A stretch of 64,000 bases of DNA from Mucilaginibacter sp. SJ (GCF_028993635.1 NZ_CP118631.1:6014001-6078000); one strand, 5' to 3'. Counted from the first letter of the stretch, positions 1 through 11,172 are shown. Program-made: numbers and translations. Notes: generated by a model from the sequence alone, not told the origin.

Positions 1-72
1 CAAATTCAAACGCACCGGGACTACCCTTTGGGTTTATATGAAATAACTTATGAAGTATTAATTCCTAAATAA
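1..72 (+). CDS. 3' end of an upstream gene (partial)
   Basis: An open frame runs from the first base to a TAA at 70-72 and encodes about 23 residues ending in YEVLIPK. It has no start inside the window. The piece is too short to assign to a family. It lies on the same strand as the SusC gene, with about 150 bases between them that presumably hold the SusC promoter. It could be chance coding. Confidence 0.35.
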   Translation, partial: QIQTHRDYPLGLYEITYEVLIPK

Positions 73-225
73 CTTGCCTATGATAAAATGAAGTTTTACG
101 ATCTCCCCAAAATGATCTTACGGAAAAAAATAAACCGAAAGTATTCCAGTACTTCCGGTTTTGTCTGGCTAAGATCTCTATGCTATCTAACCAATAACGA
201 ATCTGTAACCAAACTTTACTAAATT

Positions 226-3200
226 ATGAAATATCTGTTTTATGTCAAAGAACATGAAAGGAAACCGCTTTACTCAATATTTACCCAATGTATAAAGATA
301 ATGAAGGTAACTGTTATACTAATTATCATGTTTTCCCTGGGGGGGAGCGCCAGTACCAGAGCACAACAGGTCACCTTATCGTTAAATCACAGCACGCTAA
401 AAGTTTTCTTTACCGAGGTAGAAAAACAAACTAATTATGAGTTTTTGTACAACGAGGAGCTACTGCAGAATTATAACAATATAAGCCTTCATATCAAAAA
501 TGTCCCCGTGGAAGACGCTTTAAAACTAGCTTTTGCAGGCAAGCCGCTGTTTTATAAATTTCGCGATAAGACAATCACCATTTTAGAGAGAAAAATGCAG
601 CAACCAGGTGAAGCTGCCGATTTTACGCTCACCGGACAGGTCATAGATAAGAACGGCAATCCTGTGCCGGGTGTAAACGTAAAGGTGGAAAACACCAACA
701 ACGGTACAGCTGCAAATTTTGATGGTAAGTTTTCTTTAAAAAATGTGAAGGTCAATGATGTTATCATCATTTCTGCTATGGGATATCTTACGCAAAGGAT
801 CGTTATAGGCAATGAAACGACGCTTAAAATTACTTTGCTCGAAGATAATAAAGGGCTCGATGAGGTCGTGGTGGTTGGTCAGGGTATCCAAAAGAAGGCC
901 AGCGTAATAGGGGCCATTTCTTCCGTTTCTACTAAGGAGCTGAGTCAAAGCCCGGTATCTAATATCAGCAATGCCTTGGCGGGCAGGCTGCCCGGCCTGA
1001 TCTCTATCCAGAGAAGCGGTTTACAGGGAAGCGATGACGCTCAATTATTGATTCGTGGTGTTGCAACGCTCAACGGTTCCGGGCCAATGGTAGTTGTTGA
1101 CGGCGTGGAAGGCCGAACTATGGCAGATATTGAGCCCAGTGATATAGAAAGCGTGAGTATCCTGAAAGATGCAACAGCAACTGCAGTTTACGGGATCAGG
1201 GGTGCTAATGGCGTTGTGCTGATCACCAGCAGAAGAGGTTCGTCTTCAAAGGCACCGGCGATCAGCCTCACCTCCCAGTATGGTTTGCAGTCGCCGACAA
1301 GGATTCCTGATGTCGTTAACTCTTATGAATATGCTACGCTTTATAACCAGGCCAATAAAAACAACGGGCAACCGCTAACTTACACCCAGGAACAACTGGA
1401 CGGTTATAAGAACCACACTGACCCTTACCTTTATCCGGACAACAATTTCGCGTCAATACTTTTGAGAAAGAGATCCGCCATGACCAGAACCAACCTGACG
1501 GTTACCGGCGGGTCCAATTTTGCCAGGTTTTTCGTTTCGGCGGGGTATTTGTCTCAGGACGGAATATACAAAACATTTCCGACACCTTATCCTTCAGATC
1601 AAGTGGCAAAAAGATACAATTTTCGCGGTAATCTCGATGTTAACGTAACAAACTCTACTATCTTACGCCTGGACTTGTCTGGCAGCTTTGGCTCGGTAAA
1701 CAGGCCAAGATATTCAAACGAGCCATTTTTCTCGATTGTTCGTGTTCCTCCAAATCTGGCCCCTATTAAAAATCCCAATGGGTCTTGGGGCGCGGCAACA
1801 TCGCTGGGGGTAAATCCCGTGGCGGAGCTATCGGATCTTGGATATGTCGTATCCTACACAGGACGTTCACAAGGTACGTTTTCGCTTACCCAAAAATTGG
1901 AGATGTTAACTAGAGGTCTGTCGGCAACTGTCTCCTTGTCATATGATGCCAACTATTACCAGAATCAGCAAAGGGGAAAAAGCTATGATTCTTTCCACTA
2001 CAATGCCGACGGTACGTATACGAGGGTAGGTACAGGCTCTAAATTGGGCACAGTAGCCGGGAATTACGGCCTGAGCAGGTTTTCTACCTACCGTGCCACG
2101 CTAGCCTATGACAGGATTTTTGGCTCAAGTTCCGTGAGCAGTGCTTTGATCTTCACCCAGCAAAAATCTTATAATAATGTGGATATCCCTGCTGCCGTGC
2201 AAGGCTTTTCGGGAAGGACAACCTACAATTATAGGCTCAAATATTTTGCTGAAGCGACTTACGCTTATAACGGATCTGAAAACTTTGCTCCGGGTAAGCG
2301 ATATGGCTTTTTCCCCGCCGGAGCAATAGGTTGGATAGCAAGCGAGGAACCATTTTTTAAAGAGAATGTAAGTTTTATTTCCTTTTTGAAACTAAGGGCT
2401 TCTTATGGTGTGGTTGGTAATGACCAGATTGGTGGTAGCCGTTTCCTGTTCAATAGTTATTATGCTGATGCCGGGGGCAGTTCGTTCGGTAATCCTCCTT
2501 CTGGCGCTAACGGACTGCGGGAAGCGTTTTTGGGTAACAAGAACATCACCTGGGAGCGCGGCTACAAAAAGAATATTGCATTTGAAGGTAAGTTCTTCAG
2601 TGATATAATCACCCTTAATGTTGACCTTTTCCGTGAGAACAGGAAACAAATTCTGGTAAGCGCCTTGGTTCCCGACGCCGCCGGTCTTCCTAATTCTCCG
2701 CCAATCAACAAAGGAGAAGTAATGAACCAGGGCTTTGAGACTGAGTTGGGGGTTCGTAAGAAATTCCATAGCCTGGTGTTAAACTTGAAAGGCAACATAG
2801 GATTCAACCGAAGCAAGGTACTGGATAACAATGAGGCTACGCCTGTTTACGGCTATCAGTCAGGTATAGGCAAACGTGTGTATCAACCGCTGGGCCTTGT
2901 TGCCGAAGGATTTTTTCAAAACACTGCAGAGATCACATCAAGACCAACCCAGACATATACGAGTAATGTAATTCCCGGTGACCTTAAGTACAAGGATGTT
3001 AACGGTGACGGGGTCGTTAATGATTTTGACCGTGTAGCCATCGGTTATACGACTATCCCTGAAATTCAATACGGCATAACCCTAGATCTGAACTACAGGA
3101 ATTTTGATCTCAGCATCCTTTTCCAGGGTTCGGCCCACTCAAGTGTATATTTTGACCAGTTTGGTTACGTACCATTTGATAGGCAGGGAACCGCCCTTAA

Positions 3201-3534
3201 GGAGCAGCTTAACAGCTGGACACCGGAGACTGCTGCGACCGCTACTTATCCAAGGATAGACATTGGTGCTAATCCCAATAACACCAGGCTATCCACCTTC
3301 ACACAGCAGAACGGCGATTACCTGAGGTTGAAAAATGCCGAGATCGGTTATACGTTCTCTCAAGAGCTACTCAGAAAAGCAGGTCTTAAAAAGGTAAGAT
3401 TATTTGCCAATGGTCAGAATCTTTACACTTGGTCTAAAATCAAGTTCGTAGATCCGGAGTATGGCAGTGGAGGCATAGGCAACACCTACCCGCAACAAAA
3501 AGTATATAATTTCGGTGTCAAACTCGACTTCTAA
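226..3534 (+). CDS. SusC/RagA-family TonB-dependent outer-membrane transporter with STN domain
   Basis: This 1102-residue protein is expected to import glycans or other nutrients across the outer membrane with its SusD partner. In order it shows a signal sequence ending near residue 47, an STN domain (about 48-103), a carboxypeptidase-regulatory-like beta-sandwich (about 134-205), a TonB-box-like segment LDEVVVVGQG at 211-220, a plug domain with the usual VxVDGV and IRGANGVVLI-type motifs, and a C-terminal beta barrel ending in F. The length is normal for the family. The STN domain suggests control by an ECF sigma/FecR-type anti-sigma pair, but no such genes are visible here. The susD gene follows after 18 bases. 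The substrate cannot be told because no glycoside hydrolase is adjacent. Confidence 0.95.
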   Translation: MKYLFYVKEHERKPLYSIFTQCIKIMKVTVILIIMFSLGGSASTRAQQVTLSLNHSTLKVFFTEVEKQTNYEFLYNEELLQNYNNISLHIKNVPVEDALKLAFAGKPLFYKFRDKTITILERKMQQPGEAADFTLTGQVIDKNGNPVPGVNVKVENTNNGTAANFDGKFSLKNVKVNDVIIISAMGYLTQRIVIGNETTLKITLLEDNKGLDEVVVVGQGIQKKASVIGAISSVSTKELSQSPVSNISNALAGRLPGLISIQRSGLQGSDDAQLLIRGVATLNGSGPMVVVDGVEGRTMADIEPSDIESVSILKDATATAVYGIRGANGVVLITSRRGSSSKAPAISLTSQYGLQSPTRIPDVVNSYEYATLYNQANKNNGQPLTYTQEQLDGYKNHTDPYLYPDNNFASILLRKRSAMTRTNLTVTGGSNFARFFVSAGYLSQDGIYKTFPTPYPSDQVAKRYNFRGNLDVNVTNSTILRLDLSGSFGSVNRPRYSNEPFFSIVRVPPNLAPIKNPNGSWGAATSLGVNPVAELSDLGYVVSYTGRSQGTFSLTQKLEMLTRGLSATVSLSYDANYYQNQQRGKSYDSFHYNADGTYTRVGTGSKLGTVAGNYGLSRFSTYRATLAYDRIFGSSSVSSALIFTQQKSYNNVDIPAAVQGFSGRTTYNYRLKYFAEATYAYNGSENFAPGKRYGFFPAGAIGWIASEEPFFKENVSFISFLKLRASYGVVGNDQIGGSRFLFNSYYADAGGSSFGNPPSGANGLREAFLGNKNITWERGYKKNIAFEGKFFSDIITLNVDLFRENRKQILVSALVPDAAGLPNSPPINKGEVMNQGFETELGVRKKFHSLVLNLKGNIGFNRSKVLDNNEATPVYGYQSGIGKRVYQPLGLVAEGFFQNTAEITSRPTQTYTSNVIPGDLKYKDVNGDGVVNDFDRVAIGYTTIPEIQYGITLDLNYRNFDLSILFQGSAHSSVYFDQFGYVPFDRQGTALKEQLNSWTPETAATATYPRIDIGANPNNTRLSTFTQQNGDYLRLKNAEIGYTFSQELLRKAGLKKVRLFANGQNLYTWSKIKFVDPEYGSGGIGNTYPQQKVYNFGVKLDF

Positions 3535-3552
3535 GATCTCATAAATAGTATC

Positions 3553-5178
3553 ATGAAAAAAACTACAATAATAGCGGCGATCTTGTTATTTACATCTTCA
3601 TTCTATTCGTGTAAGAAATATTTAGATCTCGCTCCAAACGAAAATATCTCTGAGGAACAAGCCTTCAGCACAATGATTCAAACGGAGAACTTCGCTAATA
3701 ATATTTATGCGGAACTTCCGATATATCAGCAAAGGCTAAGCGACGGCTTCACTACGTTGGATTGCCTGAGCGACGAAGCTGCACCAACTTATTTTCAAGG
3801 AGGCAGAACCTTCAACAGCGGCGGTTATGGCCCCACCAACATCACCAATTTTATCGGGAATATATGGGGTAATGCGTTCAAAAATATAAGAAAGTGTAAT
3901 ATTTTGCTGGAAAAATTACCCTCGGTACCGACCATACAGGCAAATGATAATGAAACCAGAAAGAGATTACGGGGAGAAGGATTGTTCTTACGTGCATTCC
4001 TGTATTTCGACATCCTCAAAGTATTTGGCAAATTTCCGATCATCGACATGGCGCTAAAACCTGATGACGAATTTAAGGTACAAAGGAATACATATGACGA
4101 ATGTGTTGCATTTATCCAGAAGGACCTCGACGAGGCTGTCACACTGCTGCCGTTAAATTACCCTACCAATCAATTGGGAAGGGCTAACAAGGGAATGTGC
4201 ATGGCGTTGAAGTCGCGGCTCTTGTTGTACGCTGCTAGCCCCTTGAACTCGGCAGATAACGCTGCAAAATGGCAGGCTGCTGCTAAAGCTTCGAAAGAGG
4301 TTATCGATCTTAACCAATATTCATTATATAACCAGAATTCAGACAAGGCTGAGAATTACAAGGCTATATTCAATGTATTTGCCAACAATGAGATCATCTG
4401 GTTTTTGAATTTAGGGAATGGTAAAAGATTTGAGCAGAATTATTATCCTACTTGTAACGGAGGTTGGGGTGATGAAACGCCCACCCAAAATTTTGTGGAC
4501 GAGTTTCAGATGGACAATGGAAAGGATATCACTGACCCGACATCAGGCTATGATTCCGCAAGGCCTTACCTGCACAGGGAGCCGAGGTTCTATGGCACTG
4601 TATGGTACAATGGAAGCGTGATCCGCGGCATCCGCGTTCAGACTAACCCGGGAGGCAATGCAGCTATCAATGGTGGTAACGACAATACGAAAACCGGTTA
4701 TTACACCCGGAAGTTTAGCGACGAATCTGTGGATCTATACAATGGACCGGGCAAGCAAATGATGAGCATATGGTTCCGATTGGCAGAAATGTACCTTAAC
4801 TATGCCGAAGCGAGCAATGAAGCTAATTCTAATCCTGCTGCCGACCCTTTTATATATAGCTATGTGAACCTGATCAGGTCAAGGGCCGGCTTACCTGGAC
4901 TTGTGACTGGTTTATCAAAAACACAGATGCGATTGGCCATCAGGCACGAAAGAAGGATAGAATTAAGTTTTGAAGAGCACCGATTCTTCGATGACAGAAG
5001 ATGTAAGCTAACCTTTGGCGGCCCGATAAAAGGTATTGTGTGGGCTGATGCAGCAGGCACGAGTTATACGCTGATCACAGCGGAAAACAGGGCATTCGAT
5101 CCTAAAATGTACTACATGCCAATCCCGCAGCGAGAAATTGATATTACCAAGATGGAGCAAAATCCGGGTTGGCAATAA
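3553..5178 (+). CDS. SusD/RagB-family nutrient-binding outer-membrane lipoprotein
   Basis: This 541-residue protein is the surface lid and binding partner of the preceding SusC-type transporter. The N terminus is a lipoprotein signal with the lipidated Cys at residue 20 (SSFYSC-KKYLDL), and KYLDLAPNE is typical of SusD starts. The helical TPR-like middle and the C-terminal part with RHERRIELSFEEHRFFD and a final region ending in NPGWQ are characteristic of the RagB/SusD family. It is co-oriented with susC, 18 bases away, and ends just before a perfect 14-bp hairpin, so the two genes form a closed operon. Confidence 0.95.
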   Translation: MKKTTIIAAILLFTSSFYSCKKYLDLAPNENISEEQAFSTMIQTENFANNIYAELPIYQQRLSDGFTTLDCLSDEAAPTYFQGGRTFNSGGYGPTNITNFIGNIWGNAFKNIRKCNILLEKLPSVPTIQANDNETRKRLRGEGLFLRAFLYFDILKVFGKFPIIDMALKPDDEFKVQRNTYDECVAFIQKDLDEAVTLLPLNYPTNQLGRANKGMCMALKSRLLLYAASPLNSADNAAKWQAAAKASKEVIDLNQYSLYNQNSDKAENYKAIFNVFANNEIIWFLNLGNGKRFEQNYYPTCNGGWGDETPTQNFVDEFQMDNGKDITDPTSGYDSARPYLHREPRFYGTVWYNGSVIRGIRVQTNPGGNAAINGGNDNTKTGYYTRKFSDESVDLYNGPGKQMMSIWFRLAEMYLNYAEASNEANSNPAADPFIYSYVNLIRSRAGLPGLVTGLSKTQMRLAIRHERRIELSFEEHRFFDDRRCKLTFGGPIKGIVWADAAGTSYTLITAENRAFDPKMYYMPIPQREIDITKMEQNPGWQ

Positions 5179-5190
5179 TTAATTCGCTAT

Positions 5191-5231
5191 TAACGTCCCG
5201 GGCATTCCAATGTGTAGTGCCCGGGACGTTA
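5191..5231 (+). terminator. strong intrinsic terminator after susD
   Basis: A perfect 14-bp stem (TAACGTCCCGGGCA at 5191-5204 and its complement at 5218-5231) encloses a 13-base loop and is followed by AATTTTGTTT. It lies 13 bases after the susD stop. An ATG at 5210 falls inside the loop, so that codon is not a credible start for the downstream frame. Confidence 0.8.
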
Positions 5232-5251
5232 AATTTTGTTTATATTCCAAA

Positions 5252-6121
5252 ATAAGCCTGCAAAACCGTGCTAATGACCCCGGTAGTGTGTTTAATGATA
5301 CGGTGAGCGCCTTGCTTGGCAATTATAATATTCGCAGGGCAGGGCCATCTGCGGCGAAGTTGGATAGAATAGATGCTAATAGAGTGCTGTCTATTTATAA
5401 AGAGATATTCGCTGATGCATCAAATACCAAATTTGTATTCACAGGTAGTATAGATACCTCAGTACTAAAACCTCTGTTGGTGAATTATTTGTCGGCACTC
5501 CCGAAATCGGCGAAGAAAATGAGCTCAAGTAACCTGGATATTGATATTCCTAAAGGGGAAATAACTAAGACGGTATATAAAGGCACAGACGCTAAGTCAA
5601 CTGTCGTACTTGTGTTTTCGGGCGATATGCCCTACAGTATAGCAAACCGGATAGGTTTGGACGCATTGAAAGAAGTGTTATCCATTAGATTAACAGAGCG
5701 TCTGCGTGAAGAGGAAAACGGTGTATATAGTCCATCGGTATATGCTACGATAAGTAAGTACCCAAGCAATAGATACCGTTTGGTGGTACAGTTTGGCTGT
5801 GGTCCCCAAAATGTGGAGAAACTCATAGCATCGACATTAGATGAATTAAATAAAATCAAAAGAGAAGGACCTGCTCAAATAAATGTAGACAAATGGCGTG
5901 CCGAAACATTTAGGCAGCGTGAAGTAGAGCTAAAAACCAACGATTGGTGGTTAAGCTATCTTAACGGGCAATTGCAAACCGAAGAGGACGTGCAGCAGTT
6001 GAATGAAGTACCGGAGTTGATCAATCATATTACATCTGACGGGTTGAGAGAATTGGCTAATAAATATTTGACAGGAGCTAATTATATTAGAGCAGTATTA
6101 CTGCCTGAAATCAGTAATTAA
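5252..6121 (+). pseudogene. C-terminal remnant of an M16 (pitrilysin-type) zinc peptidase
   Basis: The open frame from about 5252 encodes some 289 residues that read like the C-terminal half of a PqqL-type M16 peptidase: a DPGSVFNDTVSALLGNYNIRR segment, then GSIDTSVLKPLLVNYLSALP, and a domain with RLTERLREEENGVYSP, the inactive-half signature of the fold. The N-terminal half with the zinc motif HxxEH is missing. The only ATG upstream lies inside the susD terminator loop, so the fragment has no normal expression signals. It is best read as the remains of a gene cut by a rearrangement. The susC/susD operon could have been inserted into or next to it. Confidence 0.75.
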
Positions 6122-7724
6122 CTTGAGTTCGGGTTAAGCCGTCAATAAAAGTTGATTGTCATGTCGATCAAAGATAATATTAAGCGATGGCTTTTTCATT
6201 TCGGATTCTGCTCGAACAAATTGCCATGGCTATGGTCCAGATAGAAGATGGCGAGTTAAGATCAGAGAGGTTTACATTAAAAATTGCTAAGATTCATGAT
6301 AGAAAGCGTAAAATTGCATCTGATTTAGATAAACCGATATTCGAAAAAATAATTTATGGCTTTTTATTCAGTGTTAGGTCTGCAATCATAGGCTTTCCTG
6401 TCGGTCAAACTTTATTAGGATCATTTTAATTAACCAATACCATTTATAATGCTTTTCAGGGTTATGCTGATATTGATGTATTGAATTGTCATTTCTCATA
6501 TTTAGCGCTAATCGACAGGGAATTTAACCAACAATAATTCCATCAATTTGTCAACTTGCAAGTAGCAGGAAATCGTGAAGGAAGCGGTCGATACCTTTCC
6601 CTATGGGCTAAAATAAGTATTTTTAGTCAGTCCATAGGAAAATCGAATCTTTTCTAAGAAACTTTTAATTCGTTTACAATCTTTAGTTGTTCCAAAAGGT
6701 GGTTCGAATTATGTCAAGTCAGGTAAACTGAATTTTATTATATAACCAATATGTTCTTTTACGTAGTTTCTGAATAATCTATATAAATGATTTCAAGAAA
6801 AATTGATAAACGATATATATCCGTTAAGCAATTGGACAATGGATAAGTTAATCCCCTTTTACTTAAACTCTCTATCATTTATTTATTAAAATAAGCATAT
6901 ATTAGTCTCATCAAACCGCCTTATCCTCATGATGCCCAAAAATACCTTAAAATCCAAGCCTGAAGCCCTGGCTTTCAGTATACTGGCAGGTGTAGTGCTA
7001 CAAGAGCATACCTCGAATTCTGCAACTTTTTGTCATCCTTATCATCTTTTCATGAAAAGAATCTGTTTACCTTTTATTTGCTTTCCTGCCGCAATAACCC
7101 GCGCTTATCCTCGGGGCGGGCAAAGCCAACAAAGCTATATGAGTGGAATCAAAGTGAAACGACTATCATAATAGGCCGAATAGTCATCGCACCCTATCCA
7201 AATCCTATCGGAACATATTCAGGTATGCAATAGCAAATTCAATTATCGACTACATGATAATCGGGGACATGCCATGTGCGTTGTTGCAAGTTTTCAATTA
7301 TTTGTAAACACGTGGTAAATAAACGGATTAGACTCGGTATTCGAAGGATAGGCAGATTCAACCTCAAACCTTTTAAAAGATGAAGTCTCTTCATCGATGA
7401 CTTTAGTTGTATCATTTACGGTCTTCCCCACTCATGAGCAAAACGCATTTCCATCCACAGAATGTCAGGCATCAGGACGACGAGTTCACTAGCTCCTTTA
7501 TAAATAGGTATTAATCAGATGCCGACATAGTTACCGGGCTTTACGCCAGGAAATTAGCGTAGATGTGGGAAATGAACCTGGCAGAGATGGCGTTCATTGA
7601 TTCTATACCACGATGTCGACTATCTGGTATCGAAGATTTACTTATTTGGGACACGGTTTAGATGCATCGTTAAGCACATTGAATATCACGACCAAGGACA
7701 ATATCAATAAATACTAATTAACTC
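6122..7724. other. 1.6-kb region without a convincing gene
   Basis: The only open frames are short (for example 6187-6429, 80 codons; 6929-7171; 7030-7233), overlap one another, and show no recognisable motif or signal peptide. Base composition resembles decayed coding DNA rather than a compact promoter. The last few dozen bases before 7725 must contain the promoter of the first fibre gene. I see no repeat, tRNA or IS end here. Confidence 0.5.
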
Positions 7725-8948
7725 ATGAAAAAATCAATCTTAATCACGATTCTGTTCGTTTCCATAACGAACTGTCTTTTTGCCCAATGGATGACCAACG
7801 GCACCAATATTTACAATAATAATACCGGTAACGTCGGTATAGGTACCACTACGCCAGGTAATTTGTTTGTAGTTTCAGGAACAACTGCAAGTCCTTTAAC
7901 TGTGGCGCGAACAACTGCTTCATCAAATATCAGTGTGGAATTCAAAAACTCCACCGGTTCCTGGTTTGCGGGACAGGGGGCAACAGGAAACTTTGGTATT
8001 GCCACCAATAATAATATTGGAGTAGGCGCTCCATTTAATATTACAACAGTTGGTAACGTTGGTATCGGCACAACAACCCCGGGAAACCTGCTTGAAGTTT
8101 CAGGAACGATCCCAAGTCCTTTGACCATTACCCGAACAACCGCATCGAATATCAGTGTAGAATTTAAAAACCCCACGGGTTCGTGGTTTGCGGGTCAAGC
8201 TTCAACAGGAAACTTTGGTATTGCTACCAATAATAATATTGGAGTAGGTGCCCCATTTAATATTACAAATAACGGTAATGTGGGTATTGGCACTACTACT
8301 CCCAGTGGCAGATTACAGGTGATAGGCACCGTAAATTCCACTGTCACCGGAGCGGCGGGAGATAACAATAACTATATGTTTTCAAATCCGAATGCTGCCA
8401 ATACAAGCAATGATCCTAGAGGTGGTATTTGGCTGGATAATGACGGGCGGTTTAAATTGCGGTCAGTTACTGGGTATGGATTTGCATTCAGAAGTACCGC
8501 TGATACTTTCGATATTCTCAACATCAATGATAATGGCCTTTCTATAGGTACCCAAACGATGCCTTCGGGATATAAGCTGGCAGTTAACGGTAGCGCCATT
8601 GCGACTGCTGTTTTCGTCAAGGTCAATTCCGAGTGGCCTGACTATGTGTTTAAGCCAGCGTATCACCTACGCCCTTTGACTGAAGTAAAAGCTTATATCG
8701 ATCAAAATCGGCATTTGCCAGAAACCCCCTCTGCCGATGAAATAGCAAAGGATGGACTGAACCTTGGCGAGATGAACAAGCTGTTGATGAAGAAAGTTGA
8801 GGAACTGACTTTGTACCTGATCGAAAAAGACCAAATTATTACTGAACAACAAAAAAAGTTGTCCGATCAAGAGTTAATAAATAAGACCTCGGAAGAACGT
8901 GTGAAACGACTTGAACGCCTTTTGCCTTCTTTAAAAACAAATCCGTAA
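7725..8948 (+). CDS. secreted tail-fibre-like protein with two internal repeats
   Basis: This 407-residue protein starts with a Sec signal ending in LFAQW. It continues with GNVGIGTTTP motifs typical of the beta-prism/beta-helix repeats of Bacteroidota fibre-like proteins. Two near-identical 75-residue repeats (about 35-183) each contain FKNxTGSWFAGQ and IATNNNIGVGAPFNI. The C-terminal hundred residues carry the domain shared by all fibre genes in this window: WPDYVFKPAYHL, YIDQNRHLPETPS, GLNLGEMNKLLMKKVEELTLYLIE, then a coiled coil. Its role is unknown. The family is widespread next to Rhs genes in Bacteroidota, suggesting a surface or adhesion partner. Prophage origin is unlikely because signal peptides are present and no phage structural genes are nearby. 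Confidence 0.8.
   Translation: MKKSILITILFVSITNCLFAQWMTNGTNIYNNNTGNVGIGTTTPGNLFVVSGTTASPLTVARTTASSNISVEFKNSTGSWFAGQGATGNFGIATNNNIGVGAPFNITTVGNVGIGTTTPGNLLEVSGTIPSPLTITRTTASNISVEFKNPTGSWFAGQASTGNFGIATNNNIGVGAPFNITNNGNVGIGTTTPSGRLQVIGTVNSTVTGAAGDNNNYMFSNPNAANTSNDPRGGIWLDNDGRFKLRSVTGYGFAFRSTADTFDILNINDNGLSIGTQTMPSGYKLAVNGSAIATAVFVKVNSEWPDYVFKPAYHLRPLTEVKAYIDQNRHLPETPSADEIAKDGLNLGEMNKLLMKKVEELTLYLIEKDQIITEQQKKLSDQELINKTSEERVKRLERLLPSLKTNP
7827..8273 (+). repeat. tandem duplication inside the first fibre gene (225 + 222 bp)
   Basis: Bases 7827-8051 and 8052-8273 are two copies of one segment differing by scattered substitutions and one codon. Each begins GGTAACGTxGGTAT and ends in ATTACAA-xxx. 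The repeat keeps frame and encodes the two 75-residue fibre repeats. Confidence 0.8.
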
Positions 8949-9025
8949 TTCTCAATAATCAACATAGCTACTATCAACTGCCCCGAAAGCGGTTCTTAGG
9001 TAGCCTCTTATCACTTCATAAAAAC

Positions 9026-9668
9026 ATGAGAAAGTTAAAGAATGTACTTGTTTTAACGACGCTTTTTGCTCATTAAAAAGCACCGCACAGATGAATGTAC
9101 CATCTCAAACCTCGGGTTCAGGTCCTTTGGGGACATCTGGTTCCCTGTTGACATTTACATCCGGTGGACCGCCATACCCTGCAGCCATACAGAGGGTATG
9201 GGGCTTAAACCTTGGCGGAACCAACGTATAGCCGGTTAAGGTTTACAATTCAAGTTTATTGGTGGGGTATCAGTCAAACAATCAGGACTACTGCACAGGG
9301 AACATTTTTGCAACCGGATACGTCGATATCGGCACACGGATACCAAAGGATATAAACTTGGCGTGAACGGTAGCGTTATTGCAACTTCGGTTACTGTCAG
9401 GCTTTATGGCAGCTGGGCTGATTATGTTTTCAAGCCGACTTATAAGCTTCCATCTTTAACAGAGGTTAAAGCCTATATCGATCAATACAAACATTTACCC
9501 GAGATTCCATCCGAGCAGGAAATCGCTAAAAACGGGCAAAATCTTGGGGAGATGAATAAGCTGCTGCTCAAAAAAGTAGAAGCGCTGACGCTGTACCTCA
9601 TCGAAAATAAAAAACAAATCGACGAATTGAAAACCCAAGTTTCCTTATTGAAAACCGGGAAAAAATAA
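9026..9668 (+). pseudogene. broken tail-fibre-like gene
   Basis: An ATG at 9026 opens a signal-peptide-like stretch (MRKLKNVLVLTTLFA) that hits a stop within 20 codons. The middle contains further stops and frame changes. From about 9363 the frame is open again and encodes the shared fibre C terminus: GSWADYVFKPTYKLPSLTEVKAYIDQ, HLPEIPSEQEIAK, LGEMNKLLLKKVEALTLYLIE. It lacks a proper start for that part. The gene is clearly a decayed paralogue of the neighbouring fibre genes and sits 8 bases before the next one. Confidence 0.7.
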
Positions 9669-9675
9669 TGTTAAC

Positions 9676-10026
9676 ATGAAAAAGACGCTATTTATTCTAT
9701 TCACATTCCTCGTCTTATCAAAAATTACGTATGCGCAAAATACCTTTTCATCTTCCGGGAACGTAGGAATCGGGACAACCACTCCGGCGACCGCTTTTGA
9801 TGTCAAAGGTGCCATTTCTGTAAAAGGCATGAACGTGGATGACACTCAGACCATATCTGTTTCCGCTGATGGAACCTATGTGATTGCCAGCGGAAACCGC
9901 ATTAAAGGAACATATACGCTCAGCTTTGAAGCGCCGAACAGGGTGCAGACAGTTGTACTTCTAGCTAATGCAACCCATTATGATTATATCAGTTCGCTTT
10001 CAATATTGCAATCACAAAAAAATTAG
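9676..10026 (+). CDS. short secreted fibre-like protein lacking the shared C terminus
   Basis: This 116-residue protein has a signal peptide ending in ITYAQ, one GNVGIGTTTP motif, and a GAISVKGMNVDDTQTIS segment. It then ends in a different module, RVQTVVLLANATHYDYISS, instead of the usual coiled-coil domain. The broken paralogue at 11245-11615 once encoded the same arrangement, so this short form is a real subtype rather than a simple truncation. It follows the broken fibre gene by 8 bases. Function is unknown. Confidence 0.6.
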   Translation: MKKTLFILFTFLVLSKITYAQNTFSSSGNVGIGTTTPATAFDVKGAISVKGMNVDDTQTISVSADGTYVIASGNRIKGTYTLSFEAPNRVQTVVLLANATHYDYISSLSILQSQKN

Positions 10027-10059
10027 AGAGCTATTGTATAGGATTAGTAAATTGCTTAC

Positions 10060-11172
10060 TTTTATTTGAGTTTATAGTTGTCAAAAGAACATTTATATCA
10101 TCATTAACCTAACCAATCACATCAATATGAAAGCCTTCATTCCTGATATCTCATAAATTTAACTCTCCTGGTTTAGTAGTCTATCCTGTATGCTTCGCGG
10201 AACACCCGTGTCTCTAATTAGACATTGGTGCTAATCTGTATGTCAAAAACGATCATATTCAATACCTATCCTTATTCAATTAGACGATGAAAAAACTGTA
10301 CATAATCATTTTCTCGCTTTTGGCCTTTTCCCAACTTTCAATGGCCCAATGGATGACCAATGTAAATAATATTTATAATAACAATACAGGCAACGTCGGT
10401 ATAGGCAGTAATAACCCAACAGCCAAGTTAACTGTCTTTCATTCAATACTGTTGGGAAGTTCCGCTAAGAATAGCCTGCTGTTAAGCTCTACCGGTGGCG
10501 CGACCGCAAATAACGTTCAAAACAATATTTGGTTGGTCAGGAATTCGGCCGGAAGCGATTTTACCACGGCAAGGCTACACGATGGTATTTCGATAGACGG
10601 ATCATTTATAACACCACAAACAGATACACGCACCTGGTGGGAACGCGACCCGACAGCGGATGTGCAGTCCTGGGGTTCGGCTGCAACTACCTATCTGACC
10701 ATTAAACAAGGTAACCTGGGATTAGGAACCATCACTCAGGCCGCGAAGCTGGATGTTACCGTTGGCAGCTCCAGCTTTACCAATAATATCAGGTTTGGCG
10801 ACGCTAATCCGGGGTATCTTGCTGCAGGAACGGCCGGTATCTTCATGAGTAATAATGTCGGCAGTCCGGTATTCACTGTTCTGCATACCGGTAATGTCGG
10901 TATTGGGCAGACCAATCCACAGAATAAGCTGGACGTCAACGGTTCAATTCATTCCAAATCAGTATTGATTGATCTAAATGGCTGGTCAGATTATGTGTTC
11001 AAAAAAGACTATCTGCTAATGCCTTTAAGTGAAGTTAAAGCCTATATAGATCTAAACGAGCATTTGCCAGAAGTCCCATCGGAACAGGAAATTGTTAAGA
11101 AAGGCCTGGATGTGAGTGAGATGAACAAATTGCTGATGAAAAAGGTGGAAGAACTGACCTTGTACCTCATCG
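10060..11172 (+). repeat. long direct repeat, copy 1 (fibre gene and upstream region)
   Basis: This stretch, including about 230 bases of upstream region and most of the fibre gene at 10287, is repeated at about 28850-29963 with high identity. The homology includes a conserved upstream mini-frame (MKAFIPDIS here, MKALIPHIS in the other copy). It fades in the last 60 bases of the gene. Ends are approximate, judged by eye. Confidence 0.75.

Noticed and set aside
5210..5251. ATG at 5210 as start of the M16 peptidase gene
   Set aside because: The codon lies in the loop of a perfect 14-bp terminator hairpin and the first 14 codons have no similarity to the family.
6187..6429. 80-codon frame after the M16 remnant
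   Set aside because: No motif and no neighbours; probably chance in a gene-poor stretch.
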